DNA of 64,000 bases from Marchantia polymorpha subsp. ruderalis (lineage: Eukaryota; Streptophyta; Marchantiopsida; Marchantiales; Marchantiaceae), in contig AP031355.1 of NCBI GenBank assembly GCA_037833965.1, forward strand, positions 6,969,501-7,033,500, written 5' to 3'. The notes under the pieces are model-generated. The model was not told the origin of the DNA. It saw only the letters and a list, made by a program, of their open reading frames with translations, and did not search any database. Of the stretch, positions 1-10,708 are shown piece by piece. Both the position numbers and the translations under genes were made by a program. The number at the start of each line of letters is the position of its first letter. The first letter of the stretch is position 1.

Positions 1-2679
1 TTGCCCTGCTTTCTGAAGCGCACGAAAGTGATCACGTGTTTCTATTCTTTCGAAGGAAAATCGGAATGTTTGAATTAATTATCCACCTCACACATGTCTG
101 AAATTCCCTCATATCTTTAACCGACAAGAGCGATGACCGATCTTAGCTCCCAGATTCCAACAAAGTAATTATCTATTCCAAACTGCAAATGCTTCCTCTT
201 CTATCTTCGTCGAATCAAACGAGCGGCCTCAACAGCCTTAGCACGACGAAGGTGGCAACACGCGAGATAGAAGCAAGTTGCTGAAGCTATGAAATATGTT
301 GAATAAACTATCAGAGACAGAATATATCGTTCCTATTGTTAACCGTTCACTAAATTTTAATCAAATTAATAATTTCACTAAAGTCTTCTGTCCGAAGAGA
401 TAGATATCTGTTTATTGTATTGCATCTTCTTAGGTCTATCTTGGCTGATGAAGTCTACTGAGCCTAAACTCTAAAGTAGGTACTTTAGAGTTTGATTACA
501 TGAAAAGTATCAAAGTTGAACGGAAAATTGAATGTAATGTTTCTTGCTCTTAGCAGAATTATAGGGCAAGATTCACAATTTGTCAATAATCATTTCATAC
601 TCTTCAGTTGTGGATTGATGTGAAGTGAGGGGTGAGTGAGAATTCCAGCAGATTTCTAAACTCAAATTGTGGGGATTGCTATTCTGAGTCATCTAATATT
701 GATCAGTTTTTTTTTATTTTTCACCTTAGGAAATAAAAAGTAATGGTTTTCAGAATGTTCAAGTCTTTCTATAGGTACTGTTGTTTTAAAAACATCATCT
801 AGTATGATACTTATGAATTGAACTCTAATAATGATGTTCTCACATTGAATTAAAGACATGGATAGAATTCAGAAGCTCAGCACACTCAACTATAGAAGAT
901 GTTAAGAAACAAAGAAGTGATTTTCAAAATATTTGGCTATTGAAAAATCTACTCATCTCTTCCTATAACATTGAAGAGAGCTTTGGTTACGAGATTTTCC
1001 AGCACAATCATCTTGTCACTTTGAGGCTTTTCAATGTTTAAAATGAGTTGTTTTACAATTTTTGGAATGAGTTGGAATATCTTTCTTCAACAATACCTAC
1101 TTGAAGATGGTGAAGAATACTCCACATGCATAAGATATCTTAATCTTACTCTTCATTTTGTGAGCAAGAGTTGCAAATGTTAGACGGAATTGAGCAAAAA
1201 TACTAAGGTTAAAAGCTTGATGATGAAAGTTTGTATGTTACAGTTCACATGCCACTCTTGCTTCACTTGAATTTAAGAATCAAGTCTGATAAAACCTTGG
1301 CTGGTGAAAAACACATTTAATTATAAGTCTATTTTTCAAACATGTATACATTCCTTGTTATTCCTTAGTAAGAATCTATTTCAATTATTAATATTTTTTA
1401 ATGATGAAAAAGTATAAAGTTATTATAATTTGAAAGATGTGATTAATTTAGTTAAAGTATTCAGTAAAAGTTAGAAAAAATATGACTGTATTCGCTTAAA
1501 AAGGAAAAAGAATTAGACAAAAAGTTATTGCATGGATTAAACATAAATTCATGGATTTTGTATTCATATGGTGAAAAAGCAGATGTCGTTACCAATGCAA
1601 AAAGACAAAGACACTGGTCGTAAATGCAGTTAAGTCTAATCTCAAACTTGAAAAACACAAAAGATTGATGAGAAAAAAGAAAAGAGCCAATTTAATAGAT
1701 GAAGAAAACAATGCTTGCAAGGCGAATGTTGAACAATTTTTTGTAAAATTGAAATATTGTGATTGATACTTATACTTAACATGCATCTCTCATATGAACT
1801 ATAAGATTGACATGTTTCGAAGTATCAAAAAGATGTCAAATAATTTATGTTATAATACTAATGATTTTAGAAATGAATTATTTCCAATTTTTGGAATGAG
1901 AATAGTGATTATTGTTTTGAATAAATTTACATTCATTTAGAAACAAATGATTTGTAAGTGATTTTGATAGATACTTCTTATATGAGAGAACGCTGACAAC
2001 AACAGGTTTTGATCTTCACTTTTGAAATGTAATGAAGTCTTGCATCATAGAGAATGGTGAAGTAACTGTTTGCAATGATGCTCGCACTGCAAACAATATT
2101 CAGATTATTAAAATCATTAGAAAAAAAGATCTAAAAAAAACATGCTTCAACAAAAAACTTTGCACTTGTGCCATTGAATCATGTATCATATTCAGAATCT
2201 AGCTCTTTCTCACAGAAAATGATGAAAAGATGTAAGCTGTATGAATCTCTTTTGTTTTGACATGTTTGTGCTTAAGTGAAATCAAAGTAGATATCTTTTA
2301 ATTAACAATCCTTGCAAAATACAAAAACATTTTGGATCTTACACACTCATCAAAGACAAGATAAGATAATGTTCAAAGTCCTACAAATGTAACAGATTAT
2401 GCAATTCTCATAATAAGAAAATAGAAGTTTTTTTCACCACATGTGCCAAAAAAATTTAGTTCATTCCTACAAAAGTAAGATGTTTAAAGTTAAATCAAAT
2501 AAATATTTCAGATTAGAGTAAATGAAATACGGGCAATTTCTTTAAAATTTGATTCTAGTTATATCATTCAAAATATAATAATATAATTCATTCCTGCTTC
2601 TGTATTTAAAAAATTTTCTGTTTAAATTTTTAACTAAATTTTATACATATACATATATAATTATATAGTTCCATGAATC
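1..2679. other. AT-rich intergenic DNA
   Basis: No open frame of convincing length or codon use is visible on either strand. The stretch is AT-rich, with many short A and T runs. I see no RNA gene, long repeat or transposon end in it. Confidence 0.6.
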
Positions 2680-3177
2680 TTACAATAATCGCTCCAATTT
2701 TCCTGAAGTTTCAAGCTTGCCAAAATCATTGGATTTGACTTCCTGGATGCTATCCCGACAAGGTACACTGTAAACTTTTCTCATGTACTGGAGTGCTTCA
2801 ACTTTTTCAAAAGTTTCAAACGATTCAGGTTGGCCAAACATCACACTCTTAGCTGTACACTTAACCTCCTTGATGTTTCCAGAATACAATACATATCTGG
2901 TAAGACAAAGAATCCATATCTGTAATTTATACAACAGGGAGCGCATTTTGTGACTGTGTATACTTTCTATGCTGGTGACAAACTTGAAGGTGTTGAAACA
3001 TCGAGGAATAGAATAAGAAAGCAGGGATTTCCATAGAGGCAGCAGATCTGGGGATGCGGGAAATACGCCATTGAGCTTTCCGGCCATAACTATATTCGGC
3101 ACGAAATTGCTGAATGATTCAAGGAAATACAGAAGTCCATTTGGATGCCCAGAACATATAATCCCCGCCGTAGTCAA
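2680..3177 (-). CDS. Unassigned open frame, about 165 codons
   Basis: An uninterrupted minus-strand frame ends in TAA at 2680-2682 and stays open for about 165 codons. I do not recognise the protein. It has mixed, non-repetitive composition, with a hydrophobic middle (around ILCLTRYVLY) and a charged C-terminal third (ending GKLERLL), which looks more protein-like than chance ORFs in AT-rich DNA. There is no ATG at the 5' edge: the first in-frame ATG is internal (MAGKLNG), and a possible splice acceptor (tatcag) lies at the upstream edge, so it could be a last exon. The upstream GC-rich 3.2-3.6 kb stretch has overlapping frames on both strands, but none joins it cleanly. It may equally be a chance frame or a gene remnant. 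Confidence 0.3.
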   Translation of the reverse strand: MTTAGIICSGHPNGLLYFLESFSNFVPNIVMAGKLNGVFPASPDLLPLWKSLLSYSIPRCFNTFKFVTSIESIHSHKMRSLLYKLQIWILCLTRYVLYSGNIKEVKCTAKSVMFGQPESFETFEKVEALQYMRKVYSVPCRDSIQEVKSNDFGKLETSGKLERLL

Positions 3178-3726
3178 GCTGATACTACGTCTACGCTCGC
3201 GCGTCGGTGAACCCAGTCACCACTGTTACCACAGTCACTCGGGCTCCATATTCCACTTTGTTCGCGAAACGCAGTTTCTATCCTCATATGACTCCTCCCG
3301 AATAAACCTTCGGTCCGTCGCTCGCTTATCCTCCGGAAAAAGCTCAAATCCATTTTCCCCTTCTTCTTCCTCCTCCTCTTCATCGTCTTGTCCTCGTCCC
3401 GAGCTAAAAAAAGAAGATCCCAGGTATCTGGGACTGGCAAAAAGCAACTAACGGGCTTACGGTCCAATCCCGAAGAGCCGCGGTGGGGCTCGGATGACGT
3501 CGACGGGTACGAGCAACAGAAGCAGCAACACTCGAGAGTCCATGTCTCGGAGGAAGCGACACTGTGTCGAGCAAGAAGACACGAGGGCCCGCTTTGCGAG
3601 GCTTGCAGGGAAAAAAAATCTCCCGGGGGAGCCATGTGACCAAACGATGCTCCTCCCTCTGCGTTCCGCGATGTCTACTACGCGTGTGAAATTAATTAAT
3701 TATGCGAAAGGCGAGTGCCACAGCGA

Positions 3727-3791
3727 GAAATCAATCGAAAATTAATCGGGAAATTAATCGGGAAATTAATCAAAAATTAATCGGGGAATTA
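3727..3791. repeat. Short AT-rich minisatellite
   Basis: About five imperfect copies of a 12-13 base unit built on GGGAAATTAATC lie head to tail. It sits just after the GC-rich 3.2-3.6 kb block. No function is apparent. Confidence 0.75.
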
Positions 3792-5419
3792 AAAGTCGTC
3801 GTTGAGAAGTAGATTAATGCACTCGGTGAGAGAACGTGAGTCCACCACCTCATCGGAAGTAGCCCCCTGGAGAACAGAGCGTTTGGACATCACTGCTCTC
3901 CGTCCAGGCACTGGATTCACTGTGGCCATGTGAGATCCACTGGAGGAAGGGTCGGCCACTGGCGGTGCGCTGCGTTCAGTAAACCAGACTGGATTCAGAG
4001 TTTTGCGCCTGCTTGTTTGCTAGTGGTCAAAACGCCGGGCAGACGATTCTGTCACACTTTGTCGCAAGTTTTGCGATGGGGTCGACTGTGCGGATGAGAA
4101 AGGAGCCGATCTTATTCCCGTCATCACGATCGTCAATAATGAATTAATGAATGAATGACACGAGACCCAATTATAATCTTTCTCTTATCTTGCAGATCGG
4201 CCAGGGCATCTCTACGTTCGTCAGCCCTTTGACTTGTACCCTTTCGTAGCTCCTCAACCCGGGGGGCCCGTAAAGTGCGAAAGATTTGGAATCTCAAATT
4301 TTACGGCGACATTTCGATCGAAGATGTACAGCGCCGTCTCTGTACTGACGATCAGAACTCGTGACTCGTCCATCGAGACCAATAATCCAAAAGATTTCGT
4401 CTTGATTCGGAGCGGTGGTAGAGTAACAAGATGTATTTTTCACTTTTGTCAAGCAGTCATCTCTTGGATCAAAATTGCATCTGCTGATTATGGGCAGACC
4501 GCTTCGTGGAAACAGGCATATCAGTGATAAATTCAAATTCGTTCGAACATTAGCAGAATCTGAGCAGATGTTTGTCCGGCACAGTATTCAATACCAAACC
4601 AGTCCAGTGACTGGAATCCTCGATCGCTAGTCCATCCCCTGCTTTTGGTACAGGCGATGAAGAACGAGTCGGGAAATTGGAATCGAAGGAGGAGAGAAGC
4701 GCATGAGCTGAGTGAGTGCCTGACCCGAGGGCAGTAAAAAAGAAGTGGACTCGGGGGCCGAGTTCATGGAGTCCTGTGGAGTCGGTTGGTTGGTGGGCAT
4801 GCGCTCAGCTCACTAGGAGCACAAGCTCAGGAGGACTTTCAGCGAGCTGCTGCAGTGACTTCCAAAGTTTGTGCGGCTCCAAGAGAGGGTAAAATTTGGA
4901 GAATAAATCCGCAACAGTTTGCCCGGGGCTCAGGCGAGAATGACACGTATGGCTGCCGGGCTCGGAAGAGTCAGGGATTTCAAATGTGCAGGCTTGTGGA
5001 AAACGTCTGTGTCAGAAGAGATTCCCCGAGGCTTCGCAGCGAAGACTCTAGTCTGTCAAGGCAACAGTGGATTCGTGAGCTGGTCCGCCTTTCACGGCAG
5101 AGATCAATCAATGCACAGCATCGAGCAAAACCTGCCCCCCGTGGGCTCTTGGTGATCGCTCTCCGCCGAGAGAGAGAAAAGGCATTCGAGCAGCGAGAAG
5201 CGGTTCCACGTTATCGAGCGCTTCGATTTATCGTCACATGTGTTGCGGAGGCTGCTGCAGATTTCGGCGCGGACGGCAAAGCTTTTCGTGCTGTGAAATC
5301 CTGGCGCCCGTCAGCATCGCCACTCGGTCCCATCTCCTCGATCACCATATTTCCATTCCTCCATCCATTCATCTATCCATCGATCAATCCATTCATTCCA
5401 ATTCTTGGCCTGCGTAATT

Positions 5420-5422
<3 letters not shown>
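3792..5422. other. 5' flank of the first transporter gene
   Basis: This spacer precedes the first transporter gene. From about 4.8 kb it becomes GC-richer, and the reading frame of the transporter start codon stays open back to about 4786, with an in-frame ATG at 4984. Protein family comparison favours translation from 5530, so I treat this as promoter and 5' leader. No clear TATA box was found. Confidence 0.45.

Positions 5423-5474
<52 letters not shown>
5423..5474 (+). repeat. (AG)26 microsatellite in the 5' leader
   Basis: An uninterrupted AG dinucleotide run of 52 bases ends 55 bases before the start codon at 5530. Such GA/CT tracts are common in plant 5' leaders and can bind BPC-type GAGA factors; that role here is inference. 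It is followed at 5477-5488 by a minimal upstream ORF (ATG AAA TTG TAG). Confidence 0.95.
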
Positions 5475-5476
<2 letters not shown>

Positions 5477-5529
5477 ATGAAATTGTAGACAGGTATAGGG
5501 AGCAGGGCATTCGATTGAAGGCTGGCCTC

Positions 5530-8500
5530 ATGGACGACAGTGATGGGAATTTAGGGCGGCCGCTGCTGGAAGAGGAGAAGCAGCGGCGGCATGTGGTTCT
5601 GGAGGCCTTCACCAAGTACCTTCTGGTACAGGAACTGCTGGAGATGTTAGCACTGAGAGGTCTGCTAACAATTCTGGGCTTGTATCTTCTGGAGAGTCTC
5701 CACTTTAGCGAGGAAGGAGCCACGGAGCTCGTCCACCTTTTTTTTATGGGCACGCTGGTCAGCTCCATTTTCGGCTCTTTTCTCAGCGATGGATTCATGG
5801 TAAGCTCTCCCCGTCTTCCTGCTTCCATGGCTCTCTTCCTCGTCGTGCACCCTTGTTCCGCCCATGTGTCTGTCGCTCGCTCGCCGCATGCCGTCGCTGC
5901 GTGCACGCACTCTGCTAATTTGAGTTCTTTCCTCTGTAATCTGTAATCCTGAGTCCCAATTTCTTGCTCGATGAAAATGTAGTCCGTCCGAGTGCCTGCA
6001 GTGTGCAACGGGGAGGTTTGATCGTGTGAAGGCTATGGAGTCTCTGGTTCCGTTCTGGCGGAAAGAAATGACCCGTCGTCGCACGTGATCGAGAGAAATC
6101 GAGAATTGAGAGAATCAATTTCATGTGTGGAATGGATTTCATGGCCGGAATTGGCAGGGCAAATATCGAGCGATTTTTTTTTTCTCCGCGTGCGAGCTCT
6201 GCGGATACATCATGCTGGCATCGTCGGCCATTCCGAACGCGGCCTGGCAATCGTCGAACCTTCGCAAGGATTTGGCCTGCTTCGCCCTCCTGCTGGTGGC
6301 GCTGGGCTTCGGAGGCTTGAGGCCGTGCACGGCCACGTTCGGGGGCGACCAGGCGATGCGCGCGGTGAGGACGACGGGGGCGGCGGCCGCCATCGCCTCG
6401 GACGACGAGGGCGACATTCTGACAGCGACGGAGAAGACGGCGAGTCGGCAGTTCTTCTCGGCGTACTACATCGCCATGGTCGGCGGCACCCTGCTCAGCT
6501 CGATTCTGTTCCCGCTGATCAGAGTGCAGGGCAATGGCAGCTACTTCTTCGTGTTTCTGCTGCCCGCCTGCTCCATGCCGCTCGGCACCATCAGCTTCTG
6601 GCTCGGCCGGAACGAGTACCGCTTCGATCCCGCGGAGGAGACTCTGCCATCGCCCATCCATGGCAAGCAGCACCGGCAGGCGCAAGCGTCGGTGGAGATT
6701 GCCGACGAGTCGGGCGAGAGGATTGCGCTCGAAGCGAGACGAGCCTCAATCCGCGACGACTGGAAAGTGCTGCTGTCTGCGCTGATTGTTTTGAGTCCGA
6801 CTCCATTCTTCACAGCGCTCCACTACCAGCCGAGCTCGACGTGGGTGTTTCAAGCTCGCAAAATGGATGGTCATGTGCCCTGGCTCGGCGGCTTGACCAT
6901 CCCTCCCGATGAGATTGGGGTAAGCAGCATCTCCACCATTCGCGTGTTGGCATGTGAATTCTTCCTCTGACGGGATTTGCAATTCGTCGATTTGCAATTC
7001 CCAGTCATTTCTCGTCGTTGCTTCGGACCTCCTCGTTGTGCGCTTTCTAGTATCGAATTGGAGACTCGCAGCCTGGAGCAGATCGTTGTCACCGAGCTGT
7101 CAGATGAGTCCAGGCCCTTCCTTTAGCTCCTGAAATAATCACGAAGGGATGAAGGAGGAATTTCTTTCTTCTCATCTCCTGCAGACTTCGCATGTCGATT
7201 CTTCTCTGTCATGGGCTCAATGCCTTTCCAGCGCTGAGACGAATGTGCTCGAGAAGTGAAGTAAGTTGCGTCATGACCGCATTCTATTCAAGTGTCCGGA
7301 AATCGACACAGAGTTCCCTGCTTTTCCGTCGATTGGGAGTGAGACATATTGCAGTTCCTCAAGCTGACCACAAATTGTCGTTCCTACTTTGGAAAAGCTT
7401 TCATCAAGTTTCCAAGAGTGCTGAATGACAGAACGTAGGCCATTCTGCAGCGAGTGATCCATATCCATCATTAAAACGAGTGTTTCACGTGAATTAGCTG
7501 CAGCATTGATCCATATTTTAAAAGAACGTGCCGGGTAGAGACAGTTTGTCTTCCTAGACTAGACCGCATCAGGTTAGCCCCATCTTTCCTGGTCCACTCC
7601 TTATGTCCTACCAGACGAGGGCTTCCGTCGAGTAGGAACCTCTACCCTGTTAATTTAGCGGGACTCCTGCAACATGTCTGTGTGATTTATTTGCTGATCT
7701 GGTGCACGTTCAAACAAGAGAGTTATAGCAAAGGTGCTGCTCGACCGGGAAGATTTGGCCGTTTTCTTCAGCTGTTGATTCCCTCAGTTGAACTGGATTG
7801 CTGCTCTGGAGATCCATAGCTTCAGTACATTTCAGTTTTTCTCTCACAACTCAACCGTCAGTCGAGTTTCACACCTGTAGATGATTTCGAAGAGGTAGTT
7901 TTCTATTGTTTTCTGAAGATTTTCGTTGTCTCTCGCGTGGCAGGCCATGAAACCAATTTTTGTGGTTTTTATTATTCCGATTCTCGACGAATTAGTGTAC
8001 CCTTTCGTAGAGAAACACGTGATGGCGGTGACCAACTTGAGGAAAATGGTGGTGGCTCTGTTCATGGCCACTCTGGCGTTTGTCATGGCGGGGGTCCTCC
8101 AAGTAGTCATCGATGCTAATCTGCAGGAGAAACAAATGGGTGGCATAGACGTGTCAGGTTACGCAAATATATCAAGACTGTGGCAAGTACCCCAGTATAT
8201 TGCAATAAGCGTGGCCGAGGTGATGATGTTGATTCCGGCGATGGAGTGGTCGTATCACGAAGCTCCCAAGTCTATGAAGACCGTCGTGAACGCCGCTCAC
8301 AATGCATATCAAGCCCTCGGTAAACTTCTACTCTCCCGTGCTTTGATGCTGTCCAGCTTCTCTGCTCAGCAGAAGATGTCAGATATTGCTCTCTGTTGGT
8401 CCACGTCATGCAATTCAGCTTTCATCACTATCTTCTGGAATTGATTCGAAGAAGCACGTTTCCGGAGTCATCCATAACATTTATGTGGTGACACACGCAG

Positions 8501-8682
8501 GTAATCTGATGATCATAGTGGTCGTGGCGCTTCTTGGGCAAAGAGTATCGAAAGGTACAGAAGATTTCGTTTTCGCTGGTCTCGGTGCGTTCGGAACAAC
8601 TCTGATGGCCACATTCAGCTACACGTACATCTCACGAGAGTCCAGAGCCTTGCAAAAGCACGGGAAACAACAGCAGGACTGA
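5530..8682 (+). CDS. POT/SLC15-NPF-type transporter, copy 1
   Basis: Predicted polytopic membrane protein of 529 residues, four exons: 5530-5799, 6158-6919, 7944-8319, 8501-8682; introns are GT-AG with phases 0, 0, 1. The family moves peptides, nitrate or other small solutes, usually with protons. Seen: the TM1 region (residues 28-58), GKYRAIFFFS at 91-100, FGGLRPCTATFGGDQ at 141-155, a variable central loop near 250-290, WVFQARKMDG at 319-328, and a late segment LWQVPQYIAISVAEVM. Details such as GGDQ and WQ.PQY look closer to SLC15-type proteins than to typical flowering-plant NPF proteins. Hallmarks are eroded: the TM1 ExxE[K/R] motif reads ELLEM (35-39), the FDQQ position reads LHYQ (311-314), and the FYxxINxGSL position reads YYIAMVGGTL. 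It is slightly shorter than usual (550-600). The ATG at 5530 was chosen because family homology begins soon after. Substrate unknown. Tandem with the gene at 10709. Confidence 0.82.
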
Positions 8683-9392
8683 GTCACGGAGTACAGATGA
8701 CGAAGAATGTAAAAAACCTTGTACACCAACACACTAGTTCTCGAGGCCGAAGGGACCAAATTCGCTAACCCTCTTGTGAAAAGGAAATTACTGTAATGAA
8801 TTCACCTCCTGCAACATCTTGTAGATAGATATACAGATCGAAGCACTGTCCCAGAGGGAAGAGAAGTTTAGGTGAGGATTTTTCGTCTTAGCACTCGATG
8901 ATGAGAATCAGCCACACCCTCCTCTGTTCTTCTAAGAGGAACGATACCATGTGAGAGGACGGTCTAGACGTACTGTCAGTAGGTACAAATGGACGAAGAT
9001 AGCATTAGGGAGCAGTTCCACCTCTTGTAACAGGAATTGGTTTTCAGCCAAAAATGTTGTTTCTTTACACGTCAAGTGCTCCATTGGACGGAACATGTGT
9101 GCCCTTCTGTTGCACCTCAATATCTGGAATCTCCTCAAGTCCTGACGTAGCGTGTCCTCGCACTCGTATGAGCAGTCGAGCCCCCAACATTCTACGACGC
9201 ACGTCTAACAGAACGCTCTGGTTCAACACATCTGGTACATCGCGTTGGTCTCGAGACATAGCCGGCTTTTAAGATTCTGATTGACTGGAGCAGGGTTCAT
9301 GTCACCTTCTGCACACTTTTACGAAACGCTACAGTACAACCAAGTGCGACAGCGAAAGCGAAAGCTATGGCAATCTCTGGCAAAGATATGCA
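8683..9392. other. Intergenic, including 3' end of transporter copy 1
   Basis: This follows the TGA at 8680-8682 and must hold the 3' UTR. No clear AATAAA was found close by. Several short overlapping frames occur on both strands near 8.93-9.27 kb without recognisable motifs. Confidence 0.4.
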
Positions 9393-9692
9393 CCTCAGAG
9401 GTTTGGTGGCTGTGACACTGTATTCTCTTAAAAAGCTGGAAGTGAGAAATGCAAAGGTGAACGTGCCTTCATTTCTTTTTCATCTCTTGGCAGTAGCCAT
9501 GCTACTGACTTCTCCTCGGTCTATGGACATTGACCCACGTTGCCTCAGAGGTTTGGTGGCTGTGACAGTGTATACTCTTAAAAAGCTGGAAGTGAGAAAT
9601 GCAAGGTGAACGTGCCTAAATTTCTTTTTCATCTCTTGGCAGTAGCCATCCTACTGACTTCTCCTCGGTCTATGGACATTGAACCCACGTTG
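9393..9692 (+). pseudogene. Fossil first exon of a third transporter, duplicated in tandem
   Basis: Two near-identical 150-bp copies lie head to tail (9393-9542 and 9543-9692). The first reads LRGLVAVTLYSLKKLE, then LFHLLAVAMLLTSP. This resembles the first-exon products of the flanking genes: LRGLLTILGLYLLESLH and LVHLFFMGTLVSS in copy 1, and FRGLQSVLEILLVENLQ in copy 2. The duplication unit is 50 codons, so the frame runs from one copy into the next until a one-base deletion in the second. No matching exons 2-4 are seen nearby. I infer a remnant of a third paralogue; a short expressed peptide cannot be excluded. Confidence 0.6.
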
Positions 9693-10164
9693 CCTTAGAT
9701 TTCATGACCGCTGATCAATCAACGAGTCAAGGTCGGTCAACGTCTCGTTGTCAAGGGGCCAAAAAGGAGAAAAAAAAATATCGAGAGCGAGGGAGATAGG
9801 CCGTCAACGGCTACAAAGTCTGAAGTTTCTAACCAGTCTATCTTAGCGTTATCTTCTCTGGTCCATGTGCCTCAAAGAAATTATATTTTCGGGTGTGCGC
9901 CATCGACCTACGGCTGCTGCTACGGGTTAAGAAGCATCTTCGAGGACTATCATCTCACGGAATTTTGAATGAACGAGAAATCGTGTAATTCTAGATTAAC
10001 GACAAGTTTAGGAGAATTTGGACGAACGAGAAATTTCGGAGGACGTGCTAGTATCTGTACAACTGAAACCGGAAAAGGAAGAGAGTTGTGCACTGGATCT
10101 ATGTGTGGTCCAAGGGGAGTTGTACTTCCACCATTGTGATCAAAACATGATCATAATTGCTTAT
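9693..10164. other. Intergenic, no feature seen
   Basis: No convincing ORF, repeat or RNA gene was seen between the duplicated exon fossil and the MITE copy. Confidence 0.5.
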
Positions 10165-10310
10165 GGGGAGGGCTAGTTATCCCGCAGGCTCTTCTCTCAT
10201 TGATAAATGAAGGATTATAGGTTCCTCGGATAAGTAACAATCAGGGTAGGGAGTAAGACCAATCAAAGGATGAGGCTAATTAACCCTAAGCGAGTAAAAC
10301 TAGATCTCAC
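10165..10310 (-). mobile_element. Degraded MITE, same family as the copy at 50154
   Basis: The edge carries GGGCTAGTTATCCC. The interior, read on the minus strand, matches the complete element at 50154-50336: shared blocks include TTAATTAG, TTTGATTGGTC, CTACCCTGATTG and a cluster around AACCTAT. One end is eroded, so its boundaries are approximate and target-site duplications cannot be read. It lies between the two transporter genes, about 400 bp upstream of the second start codon. Confidence 0.7.
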
Positions 10311-10708
10311 GTTACTTATATACTAATAATATATAAATTAATATACACCAAAATGGTGGTAATCTCATATTATCATCATTTTGGTCGTTGCGCACTGTAT
10401 GTCACAATAATCACTCCCACTGATTTGGGTATATTCTTTGTGACCCAGGGCTGTAGGTGAGAGATACGGACGTGCGTGCGAGAGGGTTCAAGTCGCGGGC
10501 TCGACTCGCTTCCAGTCAGAGCATCTTCGGAGATGCTACAAGAGAACTGGATCGCACGCAAGAACAAACCATGCAGTTTCGTTCGTGTCAGAGCAAGATT
10601 CACAGACGGATGGATCCGCCTTTAGGCCTTGCCGCGGTGGACTCGAGTCATCTGATGGCAGAGAAAACTTGAAGGAGGAACTCGAAGGAGATCTCCAAGC
10701 AAAGATCG

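Noticed and set aside
3174-3643. Several overlapping 70-153-codon frames on both strands
   Set aside because: They overlap in many frames of a GC-rich stretch with Ser/Glu/Arg runs, and none joins the neighbouring frame by a sensible splice; compositional by-products are more likely.
5373-6084. Minus-strand frames of 139-211 codons
   Set aside because: They lie antisense to transporter exon 1 and the AG tract, giving Leu-Ser repeats; shadows of the real gene.
10478-10500. tRNA B-box-like GGTTCAAGTC (and GTTCGATTCC near 11218)
   Set aside because: The flanking bases do not form a T-arm and no matching A-box or acceptor stem is present.
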